Shown: positions 20,440 through 29,562 of the stretch, piece after piece | How positions within the stretch are numbered: position 1 is the stretch's first letter | Layout of the letters: each line of letters starts with the position of its first letter | Source of the DNA: Flectonema sp. DT1601 | Lineage: Eukaryota; Euglenozoa; Diplonemea; Diplonemida; Diplonemidae | DNA length: 64,000 bases | Reading direction: 5' to 3' | Assembly (NCBI GenBank): GCA_964019425.1 | Contig: OZ025814.1 | Location: forward strand, 758,001-822,000 | Position numbers and translations under genes: made by a program | Notes under the pieces: model-generated | Databases searched by the model: none | Told to the model about the DNA's origin: nothing | Seen by the model: the letters and a program-made list of their open reading frames with translations, nothing else

Positions 20440-22011
20440 ATGTCAACTGTAAACACACATCTTGGATCTGTTCAGGGAACTGCTGACAAAGGAGTACAAA
20501 GTTACTTAGGAATACCTTATGCTGCACCACCTGTAGGAAACTTGAGATTCTGTCCACCTCAGCCAGCGCAGACCTGGGATGGAGTTAAGAAATGTAATAA
20601 AGCAGGTCGTGTATCCGTACAACAAGAGCTTGCTGGGTTAGTGCCTGGAAATGTTGTCAGTCAGGTTAAGGATCCTGAAACGGGTCTTCCACAGAAAATG
20701 AGTGAAAATTGTCTTTTCTTAAATGTATTTAAACCAGAAGGAAGTGATGACAAACTACCAGTGATGGTGTGGATTCACGGTGGAGCTTTTGAAAATGGTG
20801 AAAGCACCCTTCCTCTTTACATTGGTAATAATCTAGCGAAGTCACAAAACGTTATAGTCGTCACAATCAACTATCGCCTTAGCTCGTTAGGATTCTTATA
20901 CTTAAAAGAAGAGGTTCGTCAGGGTAAGATGATTGAAAACTTAGGTATCCGTGATCAGATCTTCGCTCTGGAATGGGTCAAGAGAAATATTTCAAACTTT
21001 GGAGGAGACGCATCGAACATCACTCTCTTCGGTGAGAGTGCCGGAGCCATGTCGATTGCTTCAATTATAAGCTGCAACCTTATTAAGGGAAAAAGCTTGT
21101 TCCAAAGGGTAATCTTACAGTCTGGTGCAGCTTCTTCTTCGATCTCGGAAACAGATGCGGAAACTGTCGCACAGAGATACGCTAAGGCGTTACATATTAA
21201 GAGATCTGAACTATGTGTTGACTTCTTAAGGAAGCTTCCAATCTTAGAAATTGCCGAAGGAGACAAGAAAATGAAGCGTTGTCTTCAAATAATGCTTCCT
21301 TTTGCTCCTGTTTGGGGTACTCCAGACTTCCCGCACCCACTTAGAGCTATTCAAGAAGGAGCTGCAAGGGATCTTACAATACTATCTGGTTGTACTCGTG
21401 ATGAGTATTCTCTGTTTATGTTCCCGTTAAAGGGGAGCTTTACATCTCAAAGAGTGTCTACCTTTGCTACAAAGAAACTAACCAGCGCTGACAAGACGAT
21501 AACACAATCACAGGCAGAAGTAATCGCAGCTGATGTCGTTCATTCAATTGCAAAAGAATGTGAAGGACCAGTCAGCAGTCGTCAGATCTATTCTCAGGTG
21601 GGTACAGATCTGTCTTTTGTAATTCCCCATCACCGTATGATTGATGCCCATCAGGGAGTTAGTTATTCTTATCAGTTTGCTTGGTCGTCACCGATTAAGA
21701 AATTTGGATCTTGTCACGCATTGGAAATACCTTTTGTATTTGGAACTCACAAACACAAAATTCTCAAACTGTGGACTGGATTTGGTAAGCAAGCTGATCT
21801 TCTATCAAATAATATGATGGCATCTTGGGGTAACTTTGCGAGAACTGGTAACCCGTCAACAGAAGCTACTGGAGTATGGCCAGCTCACGATTCTATCTCA
21901 AGACCAATGATGGTGTTCGGAGAGAAACAATCAGGTTCTCCATCTCTAACACGTGGAGCTCCTTCCCACTTAAAGAGCTACGGTGGACTTATGTCTAAAG
22001 CAAAGTTATAG
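20440..22011 (+). CDS. Type-B carboxylesterase (alpha/beta hydrolase)
   Basis: 523 residues, normal length for the family. The catalytic parts are all visible: the oxyanion-hole WIHGGAF (residues 111-117), the nucleophile elbow FGESAGAMS with Ser200, an acid at about Glu322 (CTRDEYS), and the His at about residue 426 (SCHALEIPFVFGT). The early block QSYLGIPYAAPPVGNLRF and the ENCLFLNVF block are classic carboxylesterase signatures. There is no signal peptide or membrane segment, so it is probably cytosolic. It should hydrolyse carboxylic esters; the substrate is unknown. Single exon, leader acceptor at 20426. An unusual alternating-stem structure lies just after the stop codon (22079-22150). 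Confidence 0.93.
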   Translation: MSTVNTHLGSVQGTADKGVQSYLGIPYAAPPVGNLRFCPPQPAQTWDGVKKCNKAGRVSVQQELAGLVPGNVVSQVKDPETGLPQKMSENCLFLNVFKPEGSDDKLPVMVWIHGGAFENGESTLPLYIGNNLAKSQNVIVVTINYRLSSLGFLYLKEEVRQGKMIENLGIRDQIFALEWVKRNISNFGGDASNITLFGESAGAMSIASIISCNLIKGKSLFQRVILQSGAASSSISETDAETVAQRYAKALHIKRSELCVDFLRKLPILEIAEGDKKMKRCLQIMLPFAPVWGTPDFPHPLRAIQEGAARDLTILSGCTRDEYSLFMFPLKGSFTSQRVSTFATKKLTSADKTITQSQAEVIAADVVHSIAKECEGPVSSRQIYSQVGTDLSFVIPHHRMIDAHQGVSYSYQFAWSSPIKKFGSCHALEIPFVFGTHKHKILKLWTGFGKQADLLSNNMMASWGNFARTGNPSTEATGVWPAHDSISRPMMVFGEKQSGSPSLTRGAPSHLKSYGGLMSKAKL

Positions 22012-22333
22012 AATATTTTTTAATAAGTGTTTACTGTTTCCTGTTACAAGTTTGTCGTGTGTCTGTTAAAGTTGATATTTAGTATTAAAAACGATACTAA
22101 GAAAAGGAGAACTTAGTGTTCGATTCCTGATAAAGGGAACTCTCACTAAGCAACTCTGAAAGACGGTCTTTCTTCGTTACCATTCGGGGAAAGTATTGTA
22201 TGTGTATGATATGGGTACGTGATAACGTAAACCTGTTACTGTTAGTGGATTATTACATTCAAAAAACAAAAAAAGTTACATACACAATTATTGTAATTCC
22301 CTTTACAGCATACACTTTACAAACACTCCAAAT
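22012..22333. other. 3' UTR / leader spacer with chained complementary arms
   Basis: Contains the alternating-arm structure described at 22079-22150 and a leader acceptor TAATTCCCTTTACAG ending at 22308, 26 bases before the next ATG. Confidence 0.5.
22079..22150 (+). promoter_or_regulatory. Candidate switchable 3' UTR RNA structure
   Basis: Four arms lie in a chain: TTAGTAT (22079-22085), ATACTAAG (22094-22101), CTTAGTG (22112-22118) and CACTAAG (22144-22150). Arms 1+2 pair perfectly (7 bp) and arms 3+4 pair perfectly (7 bp, with an inner TTCC/GGAA helix); alternatively arms 2+3 pair (6 bp, ACTAAG/CTTAGT). This is the geometry of two mutually exclusive folds. It starts 67 bases after the esterase stop codon. 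Confidence 0.3.
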
Positions 22334-22681
22334 ATGATGATCGAAAACCGTAGAATGGTTCTGAGAGCAAGAGCTGGTAGCAGAAAAGGATCATTTAGAG
22401 GGTGCAATCCTTCAAAGAGAGATGAACATGGTCAGTTTCAGGAGTCAACTGCTGAAACAAAAAGACGTAGAATTGAACCAACTAAGTCACCTTTGGAAAC
22501 CTGCTTTAAAGGAAAAGGTTGGAGATGTTCTCAAAAGATGAACGCTGCGGCAAAAGAAGAGTCCCCAGGATTGGAGGAACTCTGCAGTCTTGCTACACCG
22601 CCTTCATTATTTCTTGGTGCTAAGGAACCGCGTGCTGCTCCTTCATTACGCCGAAACCGTACTCGTTCGCACCATTTGTAG
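22334..22681 (+). CDS. Small basic protein (115 aa) with a weak WRC-like cysteine motif
   Basis: Starts at ATG 22334 after acceptor 22308. It is very rich in Arg/Lys with few hydrophobic residues, as in nuclear or nucleic-acid-binding proteins. A segment C-FKGKGWR-C-SQK resembles the core of the plant WRC motif (C..DGKKWRCS), but the Cys spacing is two residues shorter and the closing C..H is not seen. The tail ends RRNRTRSHHL. The assignment as a real gene rests on the open frame, its composition and the well placed acceptor. Confidence 0.6.
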   Translation: MMIENRRMVLRARAGSRKGSFRGCNPSKRDEHGQFQESTAETKRRRIEPTKSPLETCFKGKGWRCSQKMNAAAKEESPGLEELCSLATPPSLFLGAKEPRAAPSLRRNRTRSHHL

Positions 22682-23814
22682 TGAGAGTGAGTCTTTCTTG
22701 TGATAGTACTTACATAAAAAAATGAATATATTTCCCTTTTTTTCTGAAAAAAAAAAAAAAAAAAAAAAAAAAAGAAAAGAGAGGTCCAGAGAAAGGAAAA
22801 AAAAAAAAAAAGAAAATATAGCATCCCAAATTCTATCCCGATTTTATTTCCGATATTTTGTGTCTAAAAAAAAGAAAATTTTTTTTTTTTTTTGTTGTTT
22901 CATATTTTATTTCCGTATATGTAATCTGCGGATTTGTTTTATACTACGCAGAGACTTTTTAGCAAGCCTGTACCTGTTTGACTTAATAGATAGTTTTTTG
23001 AAACAATTAAAATAGTTAGTTTCCCTTAGTAATTTGATTTGGTTTCTATTCAACCAAAAAAAGAATTTTTTTTTTTTGGCATTGTGAACAGCCTTGGTGC
23101 CTTCAACAAACGTGCTTTCAACCACACTTATTTCAGTTGAGGAAAAAAAAAAAAAAAAAAAAAAAAAAGCATGGGCTATTTACTAACTCGATCGCATTTA
23201 GTTTTATAAACTTTTTTGTTTTTGAAAAATAGGCAGCCAAGGGTCGTATCTTTTTTTGTTTCATATTTATATTAGGGTATGAGTTGCCTGACTTTTTGTT
23301 TAATATTTTGAATGCGAGGAATCTATCTCTCTCCTTCCCTTTTATTTTTTCCCTTCAAAAAAAAAAAAAAAAAAAAAAAAAACATACATAGCAAATTCAT
23401 TGATGAGCATTTTTTATATATAAAAAAAAAAAGAACTCGTCAGCTTACACAATTTTACGACTTAGTATTCTTCAAGAGTACCAAAGTCTATTATGATGCA
23501 ACTAACAATAGAAAAAAAAAAAAAGAAAAGAAAAAAAAAGAAAGGGTAACAGGCACACGCTATTTCCGTTTTTTTTTTTTCATTTTGATTTTCCCGCTGC
23601 TTACCTCTCACTTACTCCTCCCTTCGCTAATTCTGGACCTCGATATTTGATTAGGGTTAGAGGAGTTGTTTGATATATTTTTTTTTAATTTTTTGTTTAT
23701 CATTACACAGGTACAGAAGTAAAGCAAAATAAAAATAAAGGTGTATCTTATTTCTGTTAATTTATTCTCGTCAGGTACAGAGCCTCCCCTCCTCTCACTT
23801 CTATCGTAGTTTTT
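22682..23814. other. 1.1-kb spacer dominated by homopolymers
   Basis: Nothing coding is supported. A or T runs at about 22747-22773, 22799-22811, 22879-22893, 23142-23168, 23358-23381 and 23569-23580. The last is followed by a pyrimidine-rich stretch, and the acceptor TTATTCTCGTCAG ends at 23774, 41 bases before the next ATG. Confidence 0.5.
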
Positions 23815-24282
23815 ATGTATCGAAACACCAAGTCCCTCTTAGCTGTCGACCCGAGGCGGTTTTCTGGGTATCGATATTCACAAAAAAATGGGCAGCAGTC
23901 AGGTGCCAGTATGGGATACGCAGCTGCCTGTGAAGTATTAGGCCTTCCATGTGATCCAGGACTCACACTCAGTGATGTTAAACAAGCAAAGACTAAATTT
24001 GCATTGCAGTATCACCCTGATAAAACAGGAGGAACAATAACTAATAAGTGGCATGACATGCTTCAAGCACTGGATATATTAATGGCGACAATCGGTGGTA
24101 AAACCCAAGAAGCAGATTCCCAAAAACCCAGCGTCACAGCCAATCGCGCTAGTCGTGATGAATGGACAAACGCGACTAGCAGTATGTACCGAGTTCCTCG
24201 ATGGAGGGTAAGCGGTAAGTTGAATACTCGTCACTCGCTTGGTACTGCCGTGCAGAGTGGAATGCTTGAGGACCTCGTATGA
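23815..24282 (+). CDS. J-domain (DnaJ-like) co-chaperone, 155 aa
   Basis: A J-domain spans about residues 34-95, with the diagnostic HPD tripeptide at residues 67-69 (ALQYHPDKTGG) between helices II and III. The preceding helix has CEVLGL, as in the usual 'YEVLGV' start, with a short insert. The first ~30 residues are basic and hydroxylated without acids, so a mitochondrial presequence is possible. The C-terminal 50 residues are polar with no Gly/Phe region, zinc finger or client domain. It should stimulate an Hsp70. An internal Met at residue 33 is an alternative start that leaves the J-domain intact. Confidence 0.85.
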   Translation: MYRNTKSLLAVDPRRFSGYRYSQKNGQQSGASMGYAAACEVLGLPCDPGLTLSDVKQAKTKFALQYHPDKTGGTITNKWHDMLQALDILMATIGGKTQEADSQKPSVTANRASRDEWTNATSSMYRVPRWRVSGKLNTRHSLGTAVQSGMLEDLV

Positions 24283-25090
24283 GATTACCTGTCCCCACAA
24301 CACACACACACCTATTTAAAAACAACAACAAACACCTATTCAAATACACTCACAGAATCAAGTTGAGGATGAAGAATATCACGAACAAGACATCAGAGTT
24401 CGATAACGAGAAAGACTTTTGTAATATTATTAGAGCGACATTGTAACTTATTGAACGATCGATTACTTCGAAAAAAACTAGCTACCTTTGTAAGCTACTT
24501 TCTTAATACTTCTTTATCAGATAACAGAATTATTATTCTCTATATCCGATTACCTAAAACCAACCCTTTTTTTTTTATAATCTCATTATATGACATATGA
24601 TATTTTAAAAATAGGTTTTTTTTTTTTGTTTTTTGTTCTTTATTTACCCACTAATCTCTCAAAAGTAATAATTTTTTCCTATCACATGGCCTGCTGATTG
24701 TTTTGATGGCTAAGCTTAAAAAACAGGGACCCGTGCTCGGGCCTGTCTAGAAACTATTTTCTTCCCCCTTTTTTGCAATATGCATTAAAGAAAAAAAAAG
24801 CAGATTCGAGTTCGTCGCCAAACGGTCATCAGTTACTATGAAATAATAATAGAGTCATCAGTGGTTTGATATCTCTTGACGACATCTCTTGTGAAGGATG
24901 AGTTTGTGTTTATTTCTTTCTCCGATGTCTGTCTAAATTTATTCTAAAAAAAAAAAAAAGATTTCAGCTAAAGCCTTATAAACACCCCTTTTATATTGCA
25001 TTTTGCGATTATGTTGGGTGGCTTATTATTTGTATAGGTTTAAAGTGAAATGCCTTGCGACAGTTTTAGTGTAACTGTCAGTTATTACGC

Positions 25091-25124
<34 letters not shown>

Positions 25125-25414
25125 GTATTCCTGAGGTAAACATAGCCATAACAATGTATGTTATGACAAGAAAATCCTAATAAAGGAATAGGTTAGTTAC
25201 GCTGCCGCAATTCTCTTTCTACTGAACAATGGGTTTGTAGGTACAAAAAAAAAAAAAAAAAATCTTTTGTTTTTAAAAACCTAATTCCTTAGATAAAAAT
25301 AGGAGAGCAACACATGACTACGACGTTTGGAAAAAAAAAAAAAAAAAAAAAATTAATTTTTCACAAAACAGACGGGGTGGGAATAAAACATACGAAAAAA
25401 AAAAAAAAAAAAAA
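24283..25414. other. 1.1-kb spacer, no gene seen
   Basis: AT-rich with A runs at about 24946-24959, 25090-25118, 25243-25262 and 25331-25351. A compact hairpin lies at 24723-24746. An acceptor TTTTTCACAAAACAG ends at 25371, 44 bases before the next ATG. Just before that ATG sits another A run. Confidence 0.5.
24723..24746 (+). other. GC-rich hairpin in an AT-rich spacer
   Basis: ACAGG (24723-24727) pairs with CCTGT (24742-24746), and CCCG (24730-24733) with CGGG (24738-24741), around a TGCT loop; a two-base GA bulge is the only interruption. It is followed by CTAGAAACT and a pyrimidine run. Confidence 0.35.
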
Positions 25415-26803
25415 ATGCTTCGTAATACCCATATTGCGATGGAAAAAGTCCTTGTTGGAAGTGCTATGATTGGCGGTCTTCCGACCTTGACGCAACTCTC
25501 TCGAGGAATGGCTGCAAAGAAATTTCATCAAAAAAAAGAAGGAATGGTCTCAGTGAGTAATCCAGCGTCGTCAAAACCTCCCAGAAAAGGGAGAGTATTC
25601 AAAGCTGCGAATTTAAATAAATCTCAAGAAGAGTTCGTAACGCAAGCTAGACAAGATTTACGAGATTCTGGTATCTCTGACAATATGAGATACAATGCAT
25701 GGATGGAAGATGACCACAGTATCTTCCCAGAGAGAGTAGGAGAATTAAACCCTCAAGTAAAACAACTCGTTAAGTTTGGAGGTTTGGGTCTCACTCAGCA
25801 ATCGGAAATTAACAAAGTTATTAAAAGAGAGAAACGGATGTCTGATTCTGAAAAAGTTGCTACATCAAAACAACCACTACTGGATCCTAAACTACTTCAG
25901 TTGGCTCAAGAAGCCGATTCAAAAACAAACAAAGCAATCCGATCAGGAGTTAATAATTTAAAATCCAAACATGATGAACTTCGAGAGAGCTTTTCAGCTT
26001 CTGGAGCGTTCGACCGTGACACAGACAAGGCAAAGCAGGAATCTGATGCAGAGGTATGGCTGGCAAAGTATCAAACTCGAGGTGAATTTCAAAAACGAGA
26101 AAAAGCACGTGAACAACGAACTAACGCTATACTTCGCAATACTAATCGACCAACTGTTTCATTTCACAGCGCTCGTGATACAGGAGTAGACCTAAGTGAG
26201 AGCATGGCTGTAGTTGCAAGATGTATTTTAACTGACGTCCCTTGCAATGGTAATTGGCCAATCAGCATCCCAGCATCAAGGAGACTTCGATTTGAAGGGA
26301 TATTACAAGAGCATATGAATGAAGTCCTCGAAGGTCTTTCTGGTGTTAGAAGGGGTCACGTTTTATCAATGGTGAGAAGGAATGAAGGACATCAACTTAC
26401 TAAAGATTCTTGGAAATCTTGGAAAAATGCTGACGAAGCGGGTGGTATTGGTAATGCCAGAGACTGGAAACAGCAACATCCATGGGAAGATGTGCAGAAG
26501 AACAATGAAGAAGATGCATTCAAGCCACTCACCCGTGATAGTGCTTACGGCCAATGGTCTCCAGAATTTCAAAATACAAAATACAAACAAGGTCTTAACG
26601 TTCTAATGAATACAAAATCAACAGCAGATAAACCACTTTCTGACTACCACCAGCAACACGGAAACTACTCTTTAGAACGTAACTCTACTCGACTTGCTGG
26701 AGGTCGTTATCAAGAACTCTTCGTTGGAAGACATGCCCACCGTTATGGAATGATGCCTGCTCGTGTAAGAGCTGCTGCAGGAGCACAAAATACTGGATAC
26801 TAA
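25415..26803 (+). CDS. Unrecognised, probably mitochondrial protein (462 aa)
   Basis: Single exon. The N-terminus (MLRNTHIAMEKVLVGSAMIG, then several Lys/Arg and no acids to residue 40) looks like a mitochondrial presequence, followed by a basic lead of AAKKF and KPPRKGR type. The body is polar and helical, rich in Gln/Asn/Arg/Lys, with several Trp-containing segments (WLAKYQTRGEFQKRE; DSWKSWKN). The C-terminal 70 residues are basic, with Tyr/Gly/His. Composition would suit a lineage-specific mitoribosomal or RNA-binding protein, but I recognise no family, so that is only a guess. Confidence 0.75.
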   Translation: MLRNTHIAMEKVLVGSAMIGGLPTLTQLSRGMAAKKFHQKKEGMVSVSNPASSKPPRKGRVFKAANLNKSQEEFVTQARQDLRDSGISDNMRYNAWMEDDHSIFPERVGELNPQVKQLVKFGGLGLTQQSEINKVIKREKRMSDSEKVATSKQPLLDPKLLQLAQEADSKTNKAIRSGVNNLKSKHDELRESFSASGAFDRDTDKAKQESDAEVWLAKYQTRGEFQKREKAREQRTNAILRNTNRPTVSFHSARDTGVDLSESMAVVARCILTDVPCNGNWPISIPASRRLRFEGILQEHMNEVLEGLSGVRRGHVLSMVRRNEGHQLTKDSWKSWKNADEAGGIGNARDWKQQHPWEDVQKNNEEDAFKPLTRDSAYGQWSPEFQNTKYKQGLNVLMNTKSTADKPLSDYHQQHGNYSLERNSTRLAGGRYQELFVGRHAHRYGMMPARVRAAAGAQNTGY

Positions 26804-27145
26804 AGCTTTTCAGTGCGCAACAGTATTTTATTTATTATAGTAAGCAGCTGCCTGAGTTCATATCCTGTTCTTTTTTTTTTTTTTTTTGTGGGAGGTATTT
26901 ACTTATTTAAAGTCGTGATCAATTTTATTCCACAACAAAAAAAAAAAAAAAAAATTAATACAAACACCTCAACTTAATTAATATTTGAATGTAAACAGCG
27001 ACACCAAAACGGACATCCAAAATAATCGACGAATTGCCTTGAGAAAAACGAATGTTTTATTTTCTTATTACTTATCGTTGAGTTATTAATAAAGTTTTTA
27101 TTTTTTCCTTTTCCCTTCAGATATAATAAAAAAACAACCCACAAT
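26804..27145. other. Spacer with strong leader acceptor
   Basis: T run at about 26871-26887 and A run at about 26937-26954. The 3' end is a textbook polypyrimidine tract followed by TTCCCTTCAG at 27120, 26 bases before the next start codon. Confidence 0.6.
27103..27120 (+). promoter_or_regulatory. Polypyrimidine tract and leader splice acceptor
   Basis: An almost pure T/C tract ends in CAG at 27120 with no coding exon upstream for more than 300 bases. This is the clearest example of the orphan 3' splice sites preceding most genes here. Similar sites end at 864, 10220, 20426, 22308, 23774, 48563 and 58115. Confidence 0.6.
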
Positions 27146-28396
27146 ATGTCATTTATGGTAGCAGTATTAACTCCTGGTGGAGAGTCCTTGCCTGCTATGG
27201 TCGGACAAAATACAACTGCTGCTGATGTGTTGGAGCAGTGTGCATTAGAAATAGATATGTGTCCTTCCTATGTTGACCTTACGTGTGAAGGTGATTTACT
27301 AAAGGATACTGATTTGGTGGTAGACACTGGTATTGCTGATGGGGGTGTGTTAGAAATGGTTGAATCAAAGAAGGCAATTGCTATTCGAAAATTAGGAAGT
27401 CAACCGGAACCAGAGACCTTTCTCCAAGCGATAACTGATGGCGAAACAACAGACAGAATCGACCTAATGATTGATGCTGGAGTTATGGACACAGAAACTG
27501 CACTTCACTGCGCGTGTGTTAATAATCATATCGATGCTGTTGAACTTTTGATTAAGAGGGGAGCAAACATCAACGCAAAACAGAGTACTCGAGGGTCTTA
27601 TCCCCTTCATGATTCACAATGTTGTTGTTCAGCAAGAATCATTCTGGAAAACGGAGGTGATGCCGATTGTGTCGATAATCACGGTCAGACTACCCTCCAC
27701 ACCACACAGGAACTCTCTGTAGTTAAAACCTTACTAGAATTTGGTGCTGACATTAACAAACAAGCGACAAACGGCAACACTCCTCTGATGAGTTGCTATC
27801 ATGGTGCTGATTACTGCCCTCAAATCGCACGTACCCTCATAGAAGCGGGTACAGACCTGACTGTTGAGAATACAGAAGGGAAGAATGTCCTACATACAGT
27901 CAAGGATATAGAAAATGCTTCTTTGATTATTAAAAAGGAACCTTCTTTGTTGAATTCTCGAACGAGGGATGGCGATGTTCCTCTTAATTACTGTTGGGGA
28001 ATGAGAGCTCAACCGGAGATGGCAAAATTATTAGTTGAGAACGGCGCAGATGTTAATGTTCAAAACAATCAGGGACTCACTCCTCTTCACTACGTTGAGA
28101 ACTATGAGACTGCAGAATTATTACTATCTCATGGAGCTGATTTAACCATCGCTGATAATCTTGGAAGGACTCCACTTCACAGTTGTTTTGGAGACGTCGA
28201 GTACTGGCCAGATATCGCTAAACTCTACATTGATAACGGTGCTGACATCAACGCCGTTGACAGCAACGGATACATCCTCCTCCATTACGTATCCGACATC
28301 GACATTACAAAAAGAATTATCGACATGGGTTCTGATATAAATTTACAAAGCAAAACAGGACTAACACCCCTCATGTATCGCTGTACTGAATGGTAG
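27146..28396 (+). CDS. Ankyrin-repeat protein with ubiquitin-like N-terminal domain
   Basis: 416 residues, single exon. Residues 1-72 form a ubiquitin-like or DIX/RA-type beta-grasp head (MVAVLTPGGESLPAMV at the start; ADVLEQCALEI as the central helix). From about residue 95 to the end run nine or so ankyrin repeats, recognisable by TALHCAC, PLHDS, TTLHTT, TPLMSC, TPLHYV and TPLHSC and by the GADIN/GADVN turns. Several repeats carry an extra YCPQIA or YWPDIA helix start. The protein should be a soluble interaction scaffold; the partner is unknown. The leader acceptor is at 27120. Confidence 0.88.
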   Translation: MSFMVAVLTPGGESLPAMVGQNTTAADVLEQCALEIDMCPSYVDLTCEGDLLKDTDLVVDTGIADGGVLEMVESKKAIAIRKLGSQPEPETFLQAITDGETTDRIDLMIDAGVMDTETALHCACVNNHIDAVELLIKRGANINAKQSTRGSYPLHDSQCCCSARIILENGGDADCVDNHGQTTLHTTQELSVVKTLLEFGADINKQATNGNTPLMSCYHGADYCPQIARTLIEAGTDLTVENTEGKNVLHTVKDIENASLIIKKEPSLLNSRTRDGDVPLNYCWGMRAQPEMAKLLVENGADVNVQNNQGLTPLHYVENYETAELLLSHGADLTIADNLGRTPLHSCFGDVEYWPDIAKLYIDNGADINAVDSNGYILLHYVSDIDITKRIIDMGSDINLQSKTGLTPLMYRCTEW

Positions 28397-29562
28397 TGAC
28401 ACTTTATGACATGAAGGGTGGCACGTTGACTGACTTTAATAGACTAATAATTTAGGTCTTAGATTTTTTTTTTCATTTCTTTTTTTTTTTTTTTTTTTTT
28501 TGATCCCCTCTTGTTATGTGAGGATCAAAAAAAGAAAAAAAAATTCTTCTGCTGAAGAACTTTGCCCTAGTGCACATACTTATCTTACAGGGCCTTGAAG
28601 CTGTCGTTAGTTTTGAATTGAGTTTTTTTTGTTCCCCCTCTGTGAGAGGATCAAAAAAACTTTTAATGCAATGGCTTCTGTTTATTCTGTTCTTTGTCGA
28701 ACATGCTTACTTTCCTTCAAAGATGATCAACTCTTCCGTTTGTTCCCCCTCTTTGTGTGTGGATCAAAAGGGTACTCTATAGTACTTTGTTACTTCAGTG
28801 TATGCCACGCTGATTATTTTTTTGCTTCCCCCATCTGCGTGAGGACTAAAAAATAATATTCTCTATTCAATACGCTTAGCATGTTTCAAATTATTTTAGA
28901 TAGGATCAAAAAAAAAAAAAAAAAAAAAAATTATCATCAGAAAACAAATTGTTTTCTCTTTATTGTTATTAGAGACAAAGATATTAATATTAAGGCAAAG
29001 TAAACTTTTTGACTGGCAGTCTAGCAGCAGTTTCTTTTACATTTTATTCCTCTCTCGTGTTTGATCAAGTTAACAATTCGTTATGGTCTACCACGCTTAT
29101 TTGTTTTTCTTTTTTTTGAATTATTTATGTCGCATTGGTTTCTCACGTTCCCCTGAAGGCGTGGAGCGTCGAGACTTTTTGTATCATGAAATAATTATTT
29201 ATTAAAGATACTTATTTTATATATTTTTATGGATATTTAATGCACTTTGTTTTTTTGAGTAGTCGTATTTTACTCAAAAAAACTATACGAGAGTATTAAT
29301 GCTAAAACAGCCATTTTTTTTTTTCTCTCTCTCTTTTTTTTTTATTAAAAAAATTCATTCTTTCTTTATCCTCGCACGAGTAACGTCCGATCATTTTTTG
29401 GTTTTATTATTTCGTGCTTTTTCTCTCTCTCGCTTTTTTCTGTTTTTTTTTTTCATCTTTCTTTGAGACACCACTTGAGTCATATGCATTTGGTAGTCTA
29501 TAATTACTGACAATAGAGAGTTTTTCCTTTACAACCATTTCCAGAACCCAAATGATATTAAA
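28397..29562. other. 1.1-kb spacer containing a decayed hairpin repeat
   Basis: No gene. T and A runs at about 28480-28501 and 28910-28930. Holds at least four copies of the motif described at 28502-28853. The acceptor CAACCATTTCCAG near 29543 precedes the next gene. Confidence 0.5.
28502..28853 (+). repeat. Degenerate tandem repeat with a recurring C-rich/GGATC hairpin
   Basis: Four copies of a TTCCCCCTCT-spacer-GTGAGGATCAAAAA pattern start near 28502, 28631, 28742 and 28824. Copy 1 pairs GATCC-CTC with GAGGATC; copy 2 pairs CCTCT with AGAGG around a GTG loop; copies 3 and 4 have lost pairing. Sequence between copies is also loosely shared (an ACATGCTTA or CCACGCTTA string). A possible fifth, weaker copy lies near 29147 (GTTCCCCTGAAGGCGTGGA). 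Confidence 0.5.
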
